NCBI RefSeq assembly: GCF_023028345.1
Contig: NZ_CP095487.1
Coordinates: 930,001-994,000, forward strand
Direction of reading: 5' to 3'
Length of the DNA stretch: 64,000 nt
Source of the DNA: Halorientalis marina
GTDB taxonomy: Archaea; Halobacteriota; Halobacteria; Halobacteriales; Haloarculaceae
Under the pieces are notes generated by a model, which saw nothing but the letters and a program-made list of their open reading frames with translations, was not told the DNA's origin and searched no databases. Made by a program: the position numbers and the translations under genes. Of this stretch, positions 35,261-45,721 are shown in pieces (the first letter of the stretch is position 1; each line of letters starts with the position of its first letter).

Positions 35261-38200
35261 ATGGCAACCGGATCCCGCCCCGACAGCGTGTTCTACGGGG
35301 TGTACGACAAGTACGTGGGGGAAGCGCGCACGAAGCCCCAGGTGTACGGGTACTGGGTGTTCGTGCTGGGGCTGCTCTCGGCCATCGCCGCTGGCGGCGT
35401 CCTCGCGGTCGGAACCGCCGTCGACCTCGGGCTCGCGCCGCTCGCCCTCGAGGAGATCGTCGTCGTTCTCGGGGGCTGTGCCGGCATCGGTCTGTTGCTC
35501 GGTGCCGTCCTGCAACTCCCCCTGCGACGGCGGGCGATCTACGTCGCCGTGCTCGGTTCGGTCGCGTCGCTCGCGGCCGTCGGCTTCTTCTTCCGGCTCT
35601 ATCCCCGTAGCTGGAACCTCGCGACCACGCCGAGTCGGGCCGTCGCGGCGGCCTACGTCGGCGGGCTGGGCGTCGTCGCGGTCGTCGCGGCGCTCATCCC
35701 CGTGGTGACCGGCCGCCGGAGCCTCCTGCTCGACGAGGAGCCGGCCGAGACGCTGTCCTGGATGGTCGACGAGGAGGCGACGGCGTCGGGATCGGCGTCG
35801 GCGGTCATGCTCGGCGAGGCCACCCGTGACGGCGTGTTCGCCGTCTTCCCGAGCGATGGGGGCTGGCGCTGGTGGTTCGTCGAACAGGCGGCGGTCGCCG
35901 ACAGCGTCCGCGACTACGAGACACAGACGAAGGCGGAACTCGCCCTCGACGGCATCAAGGAGAAGGTCGAGGCGGCGAGCCTGCTCGAGATCACTCACGC
36001 CGCGTTCCGGCTGTACAGGGCCGACGGCTCGGCGGACGGAACCGACGGCGCGTACCGCTGGCGGCTGGTCGACGAGGACGGGATCGCGCTCGCCGACAGC
36101 GACGGCCCCTACGACACCCGCGGCCGCGCCGAAAACGCCGTGAACCTCCTGAAGGAACACGGTCCCAACGCGGCCCGGCTGGACGTGAACGACGGCGCGT
36201 TCGAGCTGTACGGGAGCAACGCCGGCGACGCGAGCGGCGCTTCTGCGGACGACGGCGAGCGTGTGTGGCGCTGGCGCCTCGTCGACGAGGACCGCGGGAC
36301 GCTCGCCGCCGGCCCGGGCGGGTACGACGAGCGCGCAGCCGCCGAGGAGGCGCTGGCGGCCGCCCGCCAACGGATCCCGTCGGCGCCGCTGATGGACGTC
36401 GAGTACGTCGGATTCGAGTTGATCAAGGTCGACGGTGGGAGCGCCAGCTCGCCGGCTGACGCCGACGGGGAGTGGCGCTGGCGGCTGGTCGATGCGGCCG
36501 ACGACCCGATCCTGGAGAGCGCGGCGACATTCCCCGACCGCGAGGCCGCCGAGGCGTCGGTCGCCCGGCTCGCGGAGGGGGCCATCGACGCGCCCTTCCT
36601 CGAAACGGGGTCGCCGGCCTACGAGGTGGTCGCCCACGAGGACGGCGGCTGGGGTTGGCGACTGGTCGACGACGACGCGTCGGTCGTCGCGACCTGCGAG
36701 GAGCCGGTCCCGTCCGCGGAGAGCGGGCGCACGGTCGTCGGCCGCATCAAAGACGTCGTTGCGGACGCGTCGGTGATCGACCTCGACGACGCGGCGTTCG
36801 AGGTCTACCCCGAGGGGGACCGCTGGGCCTGGCGGCTGGTGACCGAGGACCGTGAAACGGTCGCGGAGTGCCCACAGACGGGCTACGAGGCGGAGGCCGC
36901 GGCACAGGCGGCCGTCGAGCGCGTCCGCGAGGAGATCGAGCGGGCCGACCGTATCGAGTTCGACTCGTCGGCGTTTCATCTCTACGAGGCCCCCGACGGC
37001 GGGTGGAACTGGCGGCTGGTCGACGGCGACGGGAGCGTCGTCTCCGACAGCGGTCAGGAACACGCCTCGAAGGAGGACGCCGCGGCGGCGATGAACACGA
37101 TGAAAGAACACGCGCCGGACGCCGACCTCGTCGAGATCGAGACGGCGACGCTCGAACTGTACGAGGCCGACGGGAACGGCGGAGGATCGTCGGACGGGGC
37201 CCACGGTGCGTGGCACTGGCGGCTGGTCGGTGCCGACGGGGAGACGCTGGCGACCAGCCCCGGCCGGTACGGGTCGGCCGACGCGGCCCGGGAGGGGATG
37301 GAGACCCTCGAACTGCTCGCGCCCAACGCCGACGGGCGGACGATGGACGCCGCGGCGTTCCAGGTGTACACCGGCGCGGGCGAGGACCGCCGGTGGCGCT
37401 GGCGACTCATCCACCCCGACGGAACCATCGTCGCCCGGAGCGAGGACGGGTTCGCGTCCAGGGAGGACGCCGAGGCGGCCGCCGAGTCCGTCGCGGCCTT
37501 CGCTGCCGACGCGACGGTCCACACCATCGAGGACATCGCGGTCCGGTTCGGGACCAGAGAGCGGACGGTCGACGACGAGGGGACGACCGTCACCGAGTGG
37601 AACTGGGAGGTCGTCGACGGCGACCGGAGTCGACTCGCGACCGGAACCGAGGTCTTCGACTCCCGCGACGGGGTCGCCGAGCGGGGCCGGCTGTTCCGCG
37701 ACCACGCCGGGGCGGCCAGCGTCTTCCGGGCCGACCCCGTCGCTTTCCGGCTGGAGGAGGGCTCGGGGGGTGTCGCGAGCGGAGCGAGTGACGCCTCGTC
37801 GGACTCGTCCGACGGTGGGTGGCACTGGCGGCTGGTGGACTTCGACCGGAACACGCTGGCCGTCGGGACCCGGACGCACGACGAGCGCGCGGACGTCCGG
37901 GCGGACCTCGAGCGGGTGCAGGAGCTGGCGACCGACGCGGACCTGCTCGATTTCGACGTGGCGGCCTTCGAGATCGTCGAGGACGGCCACGGCTGGCGCT
38001 GGCGGTTCATCGACACCGCCGGGACCGTCATCGGCAGGAGTGGGTCGACCTTCGGCAGCCGGCGCGAGGCCCAGCGCGCGCTCGGCCACCTCCGGGCCAG
38101 CCTCTCGGATGCGAGCCTGCTCGACATCGACTCGCCGGCCTTCGAGCTCCACGAGGACGACGGCGGAGACGGCGAGGACACGACTGCCGACGCGCCGCTT

Positions 38201-38359
38201 GAGCCCTCTGGCGGCGGCTGGCGGTGGCGGCTGGTCGACACCGACGGCTCGACGCTCGCGGAGAGCATGCGGACCTACCCGACGCGGCGTGAGGCACGCG
38301 AGGCGCTGGACTCGCTTCGGTCGTTCGGCGGCGACGCCGCGACCGCGGTCGAGGCCTGA
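35261..38359 (+). CDS. Membrane protein with 13 tandem YegP/DUF1508 repeats
   Basis: A very large (1032 residues) haloarchaeal protein. Four transmembrane segments lie in residues 28-150 (YWVFVLGLLSAIAAGGVLAV and three more). Then, from about 185 to 1030, come 13 units of 58-75 residues, each with the pattern FELY...W-WRLVD-DG-.LA-S---Y-SR--A--A----K. This is the DUF1508 (YegP, HVO_2922-like) fold, normally present in one or two copies in small proteins. Unit spacers vary and are acidic. Isolated YegP-type proteins form compact dimers of unknown function. The repeat array probably faces the cytoplasm, but orientation is not certain. It lies between two consecutive CoA enzymes. Confidence 0.85.
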   Translation: MATGSRPDSVFYGVYDKYVGEARTKPQVYGYWVFVLGLLSAIAAGGVLAVGTAVDLGLAPLALEEIVVVLGGCAGIGLLLGAVLQLPLRRRAIYVAVLGSVASLAAVGFFFRLYPRSWNLATTPSRAVAAAYVGGLGVVAVVAALIPVVTGRRSLLLDEEPAETLSWMVDEEATASGSASAVMLGEATRDGVFAVFPSDGGWRWWFVEQAAVADSVRDYETQTKAELALDGIKEKVEAASLLEITHAAFRLYRADGSADGTDGAYRWRLVDEDGIALADSDGPYDTRGRAENAVNLLKEHGPNAARLDVNDGAFELYGSNAGDASGASADDGERVWRWRLVDEDRGTLAAGPGGYDERAAAEEALAAARQRIPSAPLMDVEYVGFELIKVDGGSASSPADADGEWRWRLVDAADDPILESAATFPDREAAEASVARLAEGAIDAPFLETGSPAYEVVAHEDGGWGWRLVDDDASVVATCEEPVPSAESGRTVVGRIKDVVADASVIDLDDAAFEVYPEGDRWAWRLVTEDRETVAECPQTGYEAEAAAQAAVERVREEIERADRIEFDSSAFHLYEAPDGGWNWRLVDGDGSVVSDSGQEHASKEDAAAAMNTMKEHAPDADLVEIETATLELYEADGNGGGSSDGAHGAWHWRLVGADGETLATSPGRYGSADAAREGMETLELLAPNADGRTMDAAAFQVYTGAGEDRRWRWRLIHPDGTIVARSEDGFASREDAEAAAESVAAFAADATVHTIEDIAVRFGTRERTVDDEGTTVTEWNWEVVDGDRSRLATGTEVFDSRDGVAERGRLFRDHAGAASVFRADPVAFRLEEGSGGVASGASDASSDSSDGGWHWRLVDFDRNTLAVGTRTHDERADVRADLERVQELATDADLLDFDVAAFEIVEDGHGWRWRFIDTAGTVIGRSGSTFGSRREAQRALGHLRASLSDASLLDIDSPAFELHEDDGGDGEDTTADAPLEPSGGGWRWRLVDTDGSTLAESMRTYPTRREAREALDSLRSFGGDAATAVEA

Positions 38360-38416
38360 CTCTCACGCTCGCTGAGGGAACGCGTGATTTTTGGTCCGGG
38401 CCCGCCCGCTCCCTCT

Positions 38417-39163
38417 ATGGACGACATCGAGATACCGGAGAGCCACCCGCGGTACGAGTCGCTGTTGACTCGCCACCGCATCGAGGCGGGGGTCGAGGCG
38501 GGGATCACCTCCCGGCAGGGACTCATCGCACAGGGGCGCGGTGAGGCCTACGACTACCTGCTCGGGGAGGAGACCATTCCGAGCGCCGACGACGCCGCCC
38601 GCGCCGCCGCCGCCCACCTCCTCGCGGCCGACCACGCGGTCCTCTCGGTCAACGGCAACGTCGCCGCCCTCGTCCCCGGCGAGATCGTCGACCTCGCGGC
38701 CGCGACTGGTGCGGACATCGAGGTGAACCTCTTCAACCGCACCGACGAGCGGATGCGGGCCATCGTCGAGCACCTCCAGGACCACGGCGCAGAGGACGTG
38801 AAGGGCCTGACCGCCGACGGGCGCATCCCCGGGCTGGACCACGAGCGGGCGAAGGTCGACGCCGACGGCATCGGCGCCGCGGACGTGGTGCTCGTCCCGC
38901 TGGAGGACGGCGACCGCGCAGAGGCCCTGGCGGAGATGGGCAAAACGGAGCTCGTCATCGACCTGAACCCCCTCTCGCGGTCGGCCCAGGCCGCGACGGT
39001 CCCCATCGTCGACAACATCATCCGCGCGGTCCCGAACGTGACCGCCCACGCCCGCGAACTGGCCGACGCGAGCGACGCCGAACTGGCGCAGATACGCGAC
39101 GACTTCGACGCCGAGGCGGCCCTCGAAGCCGCCGAGGACCGCATCCGGTCGGGGGGTGACTGA
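38417..39163 (+). CDS. 4-phosphopantoate-beta-alanine ligase
   Basis: Condenses 4-phosphopantoate with beta-alanine, using ATP, to give 4'-phosphopantothenate for CoA. It is 248 residues long. Family features are the start IPESHPRYESLLTRHRIEAGVEAGITS, the nucleotide region HAVLSVNGNVAALVPGEIV, the EVNLFNRTDER motif, and DLNPLSRSAQAATVPIVDNIIRAVPN near the C-terminus. The MfnA encoded at the left end would supply beta-alanine, and the pantoate kinase supplies the other substrate. The stop overlaps the following AAA ATPase gene by eight bases. The ATG at 38417 is chosen as the start of homology. Confidence 0.92.
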   Translation: MDDIEIPESHPRYESLLTRHRIEAGVEAGITSRQGLIAQGRGEAYDYLLGEETIPSADDAARAAAAHLLAADHAVLSVNGNVAALVPGEIVDLAAATGADIEVNLFNRTDERMRAIVEHLQDHGAEDVKGLTADGRIPGLDHERAKVDADGIGAADVVLVPLEDGDRAEALAEMGKTELVIDLNPLSRSAQAATVPIVDNIIRAVPNVTAHARELADASDAELAQIRDDFDAEAALEAAEDRIRSGGD

Positions 39164-41663
39164 GGTGTCGCTGCCGCCATACGTGTACGTCGACCGGCAG
39201 TTGCCGACGGCCGAGATCGTGCGGACACACCTCGAGTCCCGGACGCTGACGCCGTTCGGGGACGAGGAGCGGCTCGAACGCCTGCACCGCGTCTTCTACC
39301 CGGTTTTCCGGGTCGACTTCGAGTACGAGACGAGCAAGGGGACGCTGATCGGCAGCGAGGAGAAATCGGAGACGGCGTTTCTGGACGGGCTGTGGGCCGA
39401 CAACGACGAACACGTCGGCCAGTACGCCGCCGAGACCGAGTCGCTGACGAACCTCCCCACGAGCGATTACGACTTCGGCCGCGACCGCTCGGGACTGGGC
39501 CGGAGCATCCTGCTCGAGTTCCAGGTGGCGAACGAGCGCGCGGCGTCGCTGCTGCCCGAGCGGGTCGCCGACTACGAGGACCAGCGCAGCCACGGACAGT
39601 CGGACACCGCCGACCTCTTCTTGCGGAAGCTCCGTGACCACTACGGCCTGCCCGGGGACTTCGACCCCGAGGGATTTCGCCAGGTGACGGACGTGACCCG
39701 GCTCTATCTCCCCTTCTGGCTCGCGGAGTACCGCAGCGAGGACCCCGACGAGGACAACGCCATCCTGCTCACGTTCCGGGACGCCGACGTGAGCAAAGCC
39801 GAGATCGTGGACCACGGCTGGCTGTCGGATTTCGTCTCCGAGGACCCGACCCGGCTCGCGGAGTACGGCCACGAGGTCACCCTCGACCGCGTGCAAGAAC
39901 AGCTCTCGAAGGACGACGGGGGGGAAAACGGCGACCGGACTGGTCGCCGCTCCGACGGGACGGACCGCCCGGTCGAGCGCGGCGTCAGCCCCGGCGGTGA
40001 CCCCACCGACGACGAAATCGTCCAGCCCGACGACGTGGAGATGGACGCCGACACGCTCGTCGAGGCACGCGTCGAGCGCGGCTTCGGTGACGTGGGCGGC
40101 ATGGGCGACCTGAAGGAGACGCTGCGCCACAAGGTCGTCCGCCCGCTGGAGGACCCCGAGACGTTCGCGGAGTACGGCGTCGGCGTCGTCAACGGCGTCC
40201 TCCTCCACGGGCCGCCGGGCTGTGGGAAGACCTACATCGCGGAGGCGCTGGCCGGCGAGGTCGGCCACGACTTCGTCGAGGTGTCCCCGGCGGACCTGAC
40301 GAGCAAGTACATGGGCGAACCCGCCCAGAAGGTGCAGGAACTGTTCGAGATCGCCCGCGCGAACCAGCCCTGCCTGCTCTTTCTCGACGAGATCGACGCG
40401 GTCGCGGGCGCCCGCGACGGCGAGAGTAACATGAACTCAAGCGAACAGCAGATGGTCAACCAACTGCTGACGGAACTGGAGGAGTCGACGGACGACGACG
40501 TGGTCGTGATGGGGGCGACGAACCTCGTCGCGGACGTGGACCCGGCGATCAGGCGGTCGGGCCGGTTCGACGAGCGCGTGGAGGTGCCGCCGCCGGACGC
40601 CGACGCACGCCGCGAAATCGTCGACATCCATCTCGCCGGCCGGCCGGTCGCCGACGACATCGACCTCGAACCCGTCGTCGAGGAGACGGTGGGCTACGCG
40701 GCCAGCGATCTCGAACTGATCGCTGAGAACGCCGCCCGCAAGGCCCTGCGGGAGGGCGTCGACATCGGGACCGACCACCTCGTGGCGGCCGCCGAGGAGG
40801 CCGACTCCTCGATCCCGGGGTGGGACGGTCCGGCCGACGAGGACGACCACGTCGAACAGCCGGCCGGCGTCGACCTCGAAGCGCGGTCGCTGGTCGAACC
40901 GGACCCGAGCCGCGACTTCGACGACGTGGGCGGGATGGCCGACCTGAAAGCCCGCCTTCGCGAGACGGTCATCGATCCGCTGGAGAACCCCGAGGACTAC
41001 GACGAGTACGGGCTGGACGTGCTCAATGGCCTCCTGCTCTACGGCCCGCCGGGGTGTGGGAAGACGTACCTCGCGGGGGCGCTGGCGGGCGAACTCGGCC
41101 ACGGTTTTCTCGAAGCGACCCCCGCCGATCTGACGAGCAAGTGGATGGGCCAGCCGGCACAGAACGTCGCGGACCTGTTCGCCGTCGCGGAGGCGAACGC
41201 TCCCTGTGTGCTGTTCATCGACGAGATCGACGCCATCGCCGGTTCGCGGACCGGCGGCATGAACACCAGCGAACAGCAGATGGTCAACCAACTGCTCGCC
41301 GAACTGGAGGACGTGGGCGAGGAGGTGGTCGTCGCGGCCGCGACGAACCTCGTCGAGGACATCGACGGTGCCATCCGGCGGTCGGGCCGGTTCGACGAGC
41401 GCGTGGAGGTGCCGCCGCCGGACGCCGACGCGCGGCGGGCCATCCTCGAAATCCACCTCCGGGGACGGCCGGTCGCCGACGACATCGACTGGGGGCCGGT
41501 CGTCGATGCAACCGAGGGCTACGCGGCGAGCGACCTCGAACTGCTGGCGGAGAACGCCGCCCGACAGGCGATGCGCGAGGACACGGACATCGAGCAGACG
41601 CACCTGAAACGGGCCGTCTCGGGGACCGAATCGAGCATCGCCGACTGGGTCGGCGCGCGCTGA
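39156..41663 (+). CDS. Double-AAA ATPase (CDC48-like) with novel N-terminal domain
   Basis: An 835-residue ATPase starting at GTG 39156 (eight-base overlap with the ligase gene). Residues 1-250 are a domain that I do not recognise, with two related tryptophan/proline motifs, YPVFRVDFEY (about 48-57) and YLPFWLAEY (about 184-192), suggesting an internal duplication. AAA module 1 (about 310-545) has GPPGCGKT, LLFLDEID and RRSGRFDE; module 2 (about 585-830) has GPPGCGKT, VLFIDEID and RRSGRFDE. Both have complete Walker and arginine-finger sites. It lacks the CDC48 N-domain, so its substrates are probably different. An unfoldase/remodelling role is inferred from family. Confidence 0.88.
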   Translation: MTEVSLPPYVYVDRQLPTAEIVRTHLESRTLTPFGDEERLERLHRVFYPVFRVDFEYETSKGTLIGSEEKSETAFLDGLWADNDEHVGQYAAETESLTNLPTSDYDFGRDRSGLGRSILLEFQVANERAASLLPERVADYEDQRSHGQSDTADLFLRKLRDHYGLPGDFDPEGFRQVTDVTRLYLPFWLAEYRSEDPDEDNAILLTFRDADVSKAEIVDHGWLSDFVSEDPTRLAEYGHEVTLDRVQEQLSKDDGGENGDRTGRRSDGTDRPVERGVSPGGDPTDDEIVQPDDVEMDADTLVEARVERGFGDVGGMGDLKETLRHKVVRPLEDPETFAEYGVGVVNGVLLHGPPGCGKTYIAEALAGEVGHDFVEVSPADLTSKYMGEPAQKVQELFEIARANQPCLLFLDEIDAVAGARDGESNMNSSEQQMVNQLLTELEESTDDDVVVMGATNLVADVDPAIRRSGRFDERVEVPPPDADARREIVDIHLAGRPVADDIDLEPVVEETVGYAASDLELIAENAARKALREGVDIGTDHLVAAAEEADSSIPGWDGPADEDDHVEQPAGVDLEARSLVEPDPSRDFDDVGGMADLKARLRETVIDPLENPEDYDEYGLDVLNGLLLYGPPGCGKTYLAGALAGELGHGFLEATPADLTSKWMGQPAQNVADLFAVAEANAPCVLFIDEIDAIAGSRTGGMNTSEQQMVNQLLAELEDVGEEVVVAAATNLVEDIDGAIRRSGRFDERVEVPPPDADARRAILEIHLRGRPVADDIDWGPVVDATEGYAASDLELLAENAARQAMREDTDIEQTHLKRAVSGTESSIADWVGAR

Positions 41664-41670
41664 GAGCGGC

Positions 41671-43389
41671 TCACTCGAACTCGAAGGGGCTCTCGGCGGC
41701 TTCGAGCGAGACCTGCCGAGCGGTGTCGATGCCGGTGATCTCGAAGCGAGCGCCACCCCGTTCGCCGTCGGTGACGCCGATGTCCCAGTCGTGGGCGTCG
41801 ACGATCTCGGAGACGATGGAGAGGCCGAACCCCGTGCCGTCGTCGGCGGTGGTGTGGCCGTACTCGAATACCTCGTCGCGCTCCTCGGGAGGGATGCCGG
41901 GGCCGTCGTCCTCGACGGCGAAGCCGTCCGCCATCGTCTCGACGCGGATGGCGACGTCCTCGCCGACGTGGTCGATGGCGTTCCGAAAGAGGTTCTCGAA
42001 GGCCTGCTGGAGGCGGTCGCGGTCGGCCTCGACGGCCTCGTCGCCGACGATCTCGAAGTCGGCCGCGGGTGCCTCGACGGTGGCCCAGGCGTCTTCGGCG
42101 ACTTCGCGGACGAGCACCTCCTCGGTCTCGCCGACGGTCTGGCCCTGCCGGGCGAGCTGGAGGAGGTCGTCGATGAGCCGGTCCATGCGGTCGGCGGCGT
42201 CCTCGAGCGCGTCGAAGTGTTCGGCATCGCCGGTCTCGCGGGCCAGTTGGGTCCGGGCGCTGATGACGTTCAGCGGATTGCGCAGATCGTGGGAGACGAC
42301 GCTGGCGAACTCCTCTAACTGTTCGTTCTGCTGGCGGAGCCGCTCCTCCCGGCGGGTTCGCTCGGTGATGTCCCGGAGGACGATGAGTTCGCCGAGCAGG
42401 ATGTCGTCGTCGTCGGTCAGGGGCGTGCCGACGCGCTGGTAGTGGCGCCCGGTCTCCTCGTCGGTGACGGCCTCGCGGTGGCTCATGGAGGCGTCGACGG
42501 GCGCGGGCGGGACGGCGAAGGGACGGAGCACGTCGCCGACCGACTGGCCCGTGGCCTCGTCGAGGGGGACGGTGAGAAACGGCTCGGCCTGCGGATTGAC
42601 GTTGACGACGAGGCCGCGCACGTCGATCACGACGACGGCCTCGTCCATCTGCTGGACGGCGGTCTGGGAGGCGACGGGGACGAGCGTGAACAGGCCGTGG
42701 CGGGCGATGCCCCAGGAGATGGTGAACGCGGCGACGCCGGCGCCTACCAGCGAGACGTTCACCGCGGGGACGGGGTTGAGCGCGGCCGCCTCGACGCCCA
42801 GGCCCGCCAGCGCGGTCGTGGCGCCCATCACGAGTATCGTCGCCTGTCTGCGGTAGATGCCCTCCGAGTCGAGGACGTGTCGCCCAAGCAGGGCGACGCT
42901 GACCAGCAGGACGACGCCGCTGTAGAGCGCGAACACGGCCGTGAACGGACCGTATTCGACGATGAGCGTCTCGTAGCCGCTGGTCGCGGCCGCCACGTCG
43001 GTCCAGGCGAGCCGGTGGAACCCGTTCGTCGCCGAGAGGCCGGCGAACGCCACCGGGACGGCCATCGTCGCGGCGGCGGTCGGGAGCGTGAGATAGTCGT
43101 CGGTCCCGGTGTACCGGAGCGCGAACAGGAACAGCAGGCCGGGTATCGGCGCGGCGACGGCGTAGGTCGCTTTCAGCCACAGCGTCGCGGCGTCGGTCCC
43201 GACGACCCCGACCCTGACCGCGGTGACGAGCAGTGCGGTCGCGGCGGCAATCGAGAGACAGACCGAGAGATAGCCCCCGGGAACCGGCTCGTAGGCGCGC
43301 TGCTGGCGGACGACGTACAGCGCCGCGAGCAGCACCGCCGCTGCGGCGACGAGCAGCGGCGCAGTAAACGGGGTGTTCTGCCAGACCAT
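41671..43389 (-). CDS. 7TM sensor histidine kinase with PAS domain
   Basis: A membrane sensor kinase (about 572 residues). Seven N-terminal hydrophobic segments (residues 10-245 of the longer frame) form the histidine-kinase 7TM receptor region. Then come a PAS domain (about 250-350), a HisKA domain with the phospho-accepting histidine in ASVVSHDLRNPLNVI (H372) and a HATPase domain with the N-box ENLFRNAIDHV, G1 VEDDGPGIPPEER and G2 GTGFGLSIV. It has no receiver domain, and no response regulator gene is adjacent. The signal is unknown. It ends seven bases from the convergent AAA gene. The ATG at 43389 is preferred to 43404. Confidence 0.93.
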   Translation of the reverse strand: MVWQNTPFTAPLLVAAAAVLLAALYVVRQQRAYEPVPGGYLSVCLSIAAATALLVTAVRVGVVGTDAATLWLKATYAVAAPIPGLLFLFALRYTGTDDYLTLPTAAATMAVPVAFAGLSATNGFHRLAWTDVAAATSGYETLIVEYGPFTAVFALYSGVVLLVSVALLGRHVLDSEGIYRRQATILVMGATTALAGLGVEAAALNPVPAVNVSLVGAGVAAFTISWGIARHGLFTLVPVASQTAVQQMDEAVVVIDVRGLVVNVNPQAEPFLTVPLDEATGQSVGDVLRPFAVPPAPVDASMSHREAVTDEETGRHYQRVGTPLTDDDDILLGELIVLRDITERTRREERLRQQNEQLEEFASVVSHDLRNPLNVISARTQLARETGDAEHFDALEDAADRMDRLIDDLLQLARQGQTVGETEEVLVREVAEDAWATVEAPAADFEIVGDEAVEADRDRLQQAFENLFRNAIDHVGEDVAIRVETMADGFAVEDDGPGIPPEERDEVFEYGHTTADDGTGFGLSIVSEIVDAHDWDIGVTDGERGGARFEITGIDTARQVSLEAAESPFEFE

Positions 43390-43572
43390 ACGGGCGTTTC
43401 CCAACGGTTCTCAATAGCGCGACTTATCAGTTTTCGCTTTTCTTCGCAGTCGAAACGGGCAACCGCTGGCGGTTCCGTCGTTTCCCTCGGCCGAACCCGG
43501 GACGGTCCCCGCGACGGTCCCGGACGGGGCGGGGGAATTAAACGCCGGACCGCCGAACCCCCCGCAGGGCCA

Positions 43573-44505
43573 ATGGCACTCCAGTTACCGAGCGAGATCG
43601 TCGTCGAGCGGTTCCTGCCGACGGCGCGGGCGATGCTCGCGGCGGAACTCGACGCCCGCGGGTTCACACAGCAGGCCGTCGCGGACCGTCTCGGCGTCAC
43701 GCAGGCCGCGGTGAGCAAGTACCTCAACGAGGACGTTCCGACCGAGGACCGCTTCGTGGAGGACGCCCGGATGCAGGCCACGGTCGAGCGCATCGCCGCG
43801 GGCTTCGCCGACGGCTCGATGGACGACTACGAGGCGCTGGGCGAACTCCTCGCGCTGGTCCGGGAGTTCGAGGACCGCGGTCCCATCTGTGCGGTCCACG
43901 AGGAGGAGATGCCCGCCCTCCAGGGGACGGGCTGTGACCTCTGTATCCGCGGGCTCGACGCCGACGTGAGCGAGGAGCGCGCGGTGCTCGCCTCCGTCCG
44001 GAAGGCCGCCCGCCGGATCGCCGACACGCCGGCCGTCGTCGATCACATCCCGAACGTCGGGATGAACGTCGGCATGGCGCTCGCGAACGCCGAAGACCAG
44101 CTCGACGTGGCGGCGATCCCCGGCCGCATCCACTCGCTCCGGGGCCGCGTCAACGTCCCCTCGAACCCCGAGTTCGGGGCCTCCGAACACGTCGCGACGA
44201 CGATCCTCACCGCGATGCGGGTCGACGACTCGATCCGTGGCGGCATCAACCTCGCTACCTCCAACGCCATTCTCGACGCCGCCCGCGACGCCGGCTACGA
44301 CCCCGTCGCCTTCGATGCCGACTACGATGGCCGTGCCGTGCACCTCGAAGCCCGCTTCCGCGAGGCCGGTCGCGTCCCGACGGTCGTCTATCACGAGGGC
44401 GCCATGGGCATCGAACCGATCACCTACGTCCTCGCCGAGACCGCCGAGGACGCCGCAATCGCCCTCGCCGATCTCGTCGACGCCGTCAGCGGCGCCGACG
44501 ACTGA
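43573..44505 (+). CDS. thiR: HTH-ThiN transcriptional regulator (ThiR type)
   Basis: A 310-residue regulator. The N-terminal part is a cro/XRE helix-turn-helix (RGFTQQAVADRLGVTQAAVSKYL, about 29-51), followed by a linker with CxxC-like cysteines (ICAVHEEEMPALQGTGCDLC). The C-terminal ThiN domain (about 125-305) has VPSNPEFGASEHVATT and GAMGIEPITYVLAETA. In archaeal ThiR the ThiN domain is a sensor of thiamine phosphates and no longer an enzyme (known from comparative genomics). The next gene is thi4, whose promoter carries a strong palindrome, so thi4 is a probable target. TATA-like AATTAAAC lies about 30 bases upstream of the ATG. Confidence 0.85.
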   Translation: MALQLPSEIVVERFLPTARAMLAAELDARGFTQQAVADRLGVTQAAVSKYLNEDVPTEDRFVEDARMQATVERIAAGFADGSMDDYEALGELLALVREFEDRGPICAVHEEEMPALQGTGCDLCIRGLDADVSEERAVLASVRKAARRIADTPAVVDHIPNVGMNVGMALANAEDQLDVAAIPGRIHSLRGRVNVPSNPEFGASEHVATTILTAMRVDDSIRGGINLATSNAILDAARDAGYDPVAFDADYDGRAVHLEARFREAGRVPTVVYHEGAMGIEPITYVLAETAEDAAIALADLVDAVSGADD

Positions 44506-44574
44506 CCGCCCGGTTCGGCACTTCTCACTGCGCCACCTGCTCCGCGACGCCAGTCATAAGCCGCTTGTATCGGT

Positions 44575-44584
44575 AATTTATAAC
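44575..44584 (+). promoter_or_regulatory. TATA box of thi4
   Basis: AATTTATAAC lies 39-48 bases upstream of the thi4 ATG (44623). Transcription would start near 44605-44610, inside the adjacent palindrome, leaving a leader of about 15 bases. It is one of the cleanest TATA boxes in the window. Confidence 0.7.
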
Positions 44585-44592
44585 ACAACGCA

Positions 44593-45558
<966 letters not shown>

Positions 45559-45562
45559 CCAC

Positions 45563-45646
45563 CTTTTTCTCCTCGGGTGGCCTCCGGCCACCACTCGTCG
45601 AAAAACGTGGGCGAAAAAGCCGGACGCTCACTTCGTTCGCGTCCGG
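45563..45646 (+). terminator. Candidate terminator region after thi4
   Basis: The stop is followed by TTTTT (45564-45568). Next comes a perfect hairpin GGTGGCC-TCC-GGCCACC (45576-45592), and further on a second stem CCGGACGC (45620-45627) / GCGTCCGG (45639-45646). A T-run is the main archaeal terminator signal. The stems could stabilise the 3' end or be remnants of short repeats; nothing else is seen in this 160-base gap. Confidence 0.45.
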
Positions 45647-45721
45647 TGCAACACGCTTGCCGGCACAGCGACAGCACCGCCGACCGCAAGACGTTTTCAC
45701 GCGGGGATACCACCGACGAAT

